14,152 bases of DNA from Candidatus Gastranaerophilales bacterium. GTDB taxonomy: Bacteria; Cyanobacteriota; Vampirovibrionia; Gastranaerophilales; Gastranaerophilaceae. A program made the position numbers and the translations under genes. A model generated the notes under the pieces. That model was not told the origin of the DNA. It was given only the letters and a program-made list of their open reading frames with translations, and searched no databases. Of this stretch, positions 12,708 to 14,152 are shown piece after piece. Within the stretch, counting starts at the first letter, position 1. Each line of letters starts with the position of its first letter. The stretch is from contig JAJQDG010000077.1 in the NCBI GenBank assembly GCA_021202305.1, forward strand, positions 1 through 14,152. Reading direction: 5' to 3'.

Positions 12708-14152
12708 TTTTTTGCCCTTCTTATAAGTTCGATAAAAGTATCTTCCATAGTGGGATTTTGAAGCTTTTCATTTTTAACCGAATTTTTTAAATTTGAAGGT
12801 GTATCTTCAACAAGAATTTTTCCTTGATATACAAGTGCAATGCGGTCGCAAAACTGTGCTTCATCCATAAAATGAGTTGTAACCAGCACGGTTGTTTTGT
12901 GTTTTACAAGGTTATTTATGCGTATCCAGAATTCCCGCCTTGAAACAGGGTCGGTGCCTGAAGTCGGTTCATCTAAAAAAAGAACGGGGGGATTATGAAT
13001 AACTGCGCAAAGCAAAGCAAGCCGCTGTTTAAAACCAAGGGGGAGTTTTTCGGCATTATAATTCAGGTATTTTTCAAGCCCGTAGCTTTTAGCTGTTTCA
13101 ACTATATCAAAATTTTTAACTTCAAATACCTGCCGGAAAAAATCAATATTCTGCCTGACGCTTAAATTTCCGAAAAGAGAAAATTTTTGCGCCATATATC
13201 CGAATGTTTTTTTGGCTGACAAAGGCTCTTTTATTATGTCATATCCCATTATTTTTGAACTGCCGGATGTGGGCTTTATCAGTGCGCAAAGCATTTTAAA
13301 AGTTGTTGATTTTCCTGCGCCGTTAGGGCCCAAAAGCCCGTATATTTCCCCTTTTTTAACTTTAAAATTGATATTTTTGGCGGCTTCATAATTCCCGTAA
13401 ACTTTGGTTAAATCGCATGCTTCTATTGCGCAATTATCGGGCGGATTTAGCGTGATATCTTTTGCTTCTTCAATATTGAAGTTTTTTTTCAAAGATAATG
13501 CGCTCATAACAAAATCTTCAAAAATAGGGGGAGTTTTTTCTTTTTCATAATTAAATTTATTGTAAAATTCCTTATTTTCAAATACAACGCGAATTTTGTC
13601 GCCTTCTACGGAAGCATCCGTTATCCCCTTTTCATCGTGCAAAATTTTATCTAAGAAAACCCTGTTGCTTGTATTTTCAAGCGAAGTACGGCAAACAAGC
13701 CCCTCCATCGCTTTTTTTGCATTATCCGGACTGCCTTCATAAATTTTCTTGCCGTCGGATAAAAGCAAAACCTGCCCGAAATATTTAGCTTCATCAAGAT
13801 AACTCGTTGCCCAGATTATGCCGATTTGATTTTCATCCGCAAGTTTATCCGTTATCTGTATCAAATCGCGTCTTGAAACAGGGTCAACCCCGACAGAAGG
13901 TTCATCTAAAAGGAGAAGTTTCGGTTTTGACAAAAGAGTGCAAGAAAGCCCCAATTTTTGTTTCATGCCGCCTGAAAGCGCACCTGCAAGCCGGTTTTTA
14001 AAATTAGTGAGTCCCGAAAATTTTAAAAGGGTATCATACATATCATTGCGCAGATTTTTTGGCACATTTTTAAGCCCTGCATACAATTCAAGATTTTCAA
14101 ATACGGTTAAATCCTCATATAATCCAAATTGCTGCGGCATATATCCTATTAT
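12704..14152 (-). CDS. ybhF: Tandem-NBD ABC exporter ATPase, YbhF-like (5' end outside the window)
   Basis: The visible 482 residues start inside the first nucleotide-binding domain at its Q-loop (IIGYMPQQFGLYEDLTV), so roughly 90 residues including the first Walker A lie beyond the right edge. The first domain has signature LSGGMKQ and Walker B LLLLDEP; its H-loop position is Ser (ATSYLDEA) rather than His. The second domain is complete: Walker A GPNGAGKST, Q-loop GYMAQKF, signature LPLGFKQRLAL in place of LSGGQ, Walker B VLFLDEPTSGTDP and H-loop TTHFMDEA. LPLGxxQRLAL and the long linker are as I recall for E. coli YbhF, about 578 residues. Its stop overlaps the next permease (ATGA). By analogy with ybhG-ybhF-ybhS-ybhR, an HlyD-like adaptor gene may lie just outside the window. 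Confidence 0.9.
   Translation of the reverse strand: MIGYMPQQFGLYEDLTVFENLELYAGLKNVPKNLRNDMYDTLLKFSGLTNFKNRLAGALSGGMKQKLGLSCTLLSKPKLLLLDEPSVGVDPVSRRDLIQITDKLADENQIGIIWATSYLDEAKYFGQVLLLSDGKKIYEGSPDNAKKAMEGLVCRTSLENTSNRVFLDKILHDEKGITDASVEGDKIRVVFENKEFYNKFNYEKEKTPPIFEDFVMSALSLKKNFNIEEAKDITLNPPDNCAIEACDLTKVYGNYEAAKNINFKVKKGEIYGLLGPNGAGKSTTFKMLCALIKPTSGSSKIMGYDIIKEPLSAKKTFGYMAQKFSLFGNLSVRQNIDFFRQVFEVKNFDIVETAKSYGLEKYLNYNAEKLPLGFKQRLALLCAVIHNPPVLFLDEPTSGTDPVSRREFWIRINNLVKHKTTVLVTTHFMDEAQFCDRIALVYQGKILVEDTPSNLKNSVKNEKLQNPTMEDTFIELIRRAKK

Noticed and set aside
1..14152. Mobile elements, CRISPR arrays, tRNA genes or riboswitches
   Set aside because: I saw no regularly spaced repeats, transposase or integrase sequences, tRNA-like folds or known riboswitch cores in the short intergenic gaps.

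Overview
The window is AT-rich, densely packed bacterial DNA on genetic code 11. Every gap between genes is under about 140 bp, and I see no tRNA, rRNA, CRISPR array, insertion sequence or transposase. Gene content fits a fermentative, anaerobic bacterium: pyruvate formate-lyase with its activase, an iron-type alcohol dehydrogenase and a Na+-driven transporter. Two pseudopilin-like proteins carry the FTLAEvLITLaIIGVVAAMTIP N-terminus. I associate this with gut Gastranaerophilales (Candidatus Melainabacteria / Vampirovibrionia). That placement comes from recall of protein style, not from a search, and is moderately confident.

Layout, left to right. 1-623 (-): rpmI-rplT, ribosomal proteins L35 and L20, without infC in front; a strong hairpin at the left edge is a terminator. 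760-1959 (+): an iron-containing alcohol dehydrogenase divergent from rpmI. 2014-2271 (-): a small XRE-type regulator, divergent from a pseudopilin-like protein at 2335-3159 (+); between them lie three 7-bp operator-like half sites in alternating orientation. 3244-5384 (-): an HD-domain phosphohydrolase downstream of a Na+-dependent NSS/LeuT-type symporter, in one operon. 5484-6464 (+): an unrecognised protein with an HEYTH (HExxH) zinc-metallopeptidase motif. 6527-9583 (+): the pyruvate formate-lyase operon. 9690-10376 (-): a second pseudopilin-like protein. 10480-14152 (-): a YbhF/YbhS/YbhR-type ABC exporter (tandem-NBD ATPase cut by the window edge, then two ABC-2 permeases).

The most notable item is the pyruvate formate-lyase locus. 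The enzyme is split into a 682-residue catalytic protein that has the Cys-Cys active site but lacks the glycyl-radical domain, and a separate 77-residue protein that is essentially that domain (RVSGYAVNF). The small gene has its own GGAGG ribosome-binding site and overlaps pflA by ATGA. Stops in the relevant frames rule out a simple one-base sequencing error or a ribosomal frameshift making a fusion. The three genes look built for coupled, near-equimolar translation of a two-polypeptide glycyl-radical enzyme and its activator.

Metabolically, PFL would convert pyruvate and CoA to acetyl-CoA and formate, and the iron alcohol dehydrogenase could dispose of reductant by reducing an aldehyde. All the better-supported promoters in the window share a TG one base before the -10 box (extended -10), with weak or absent -35 boxes.
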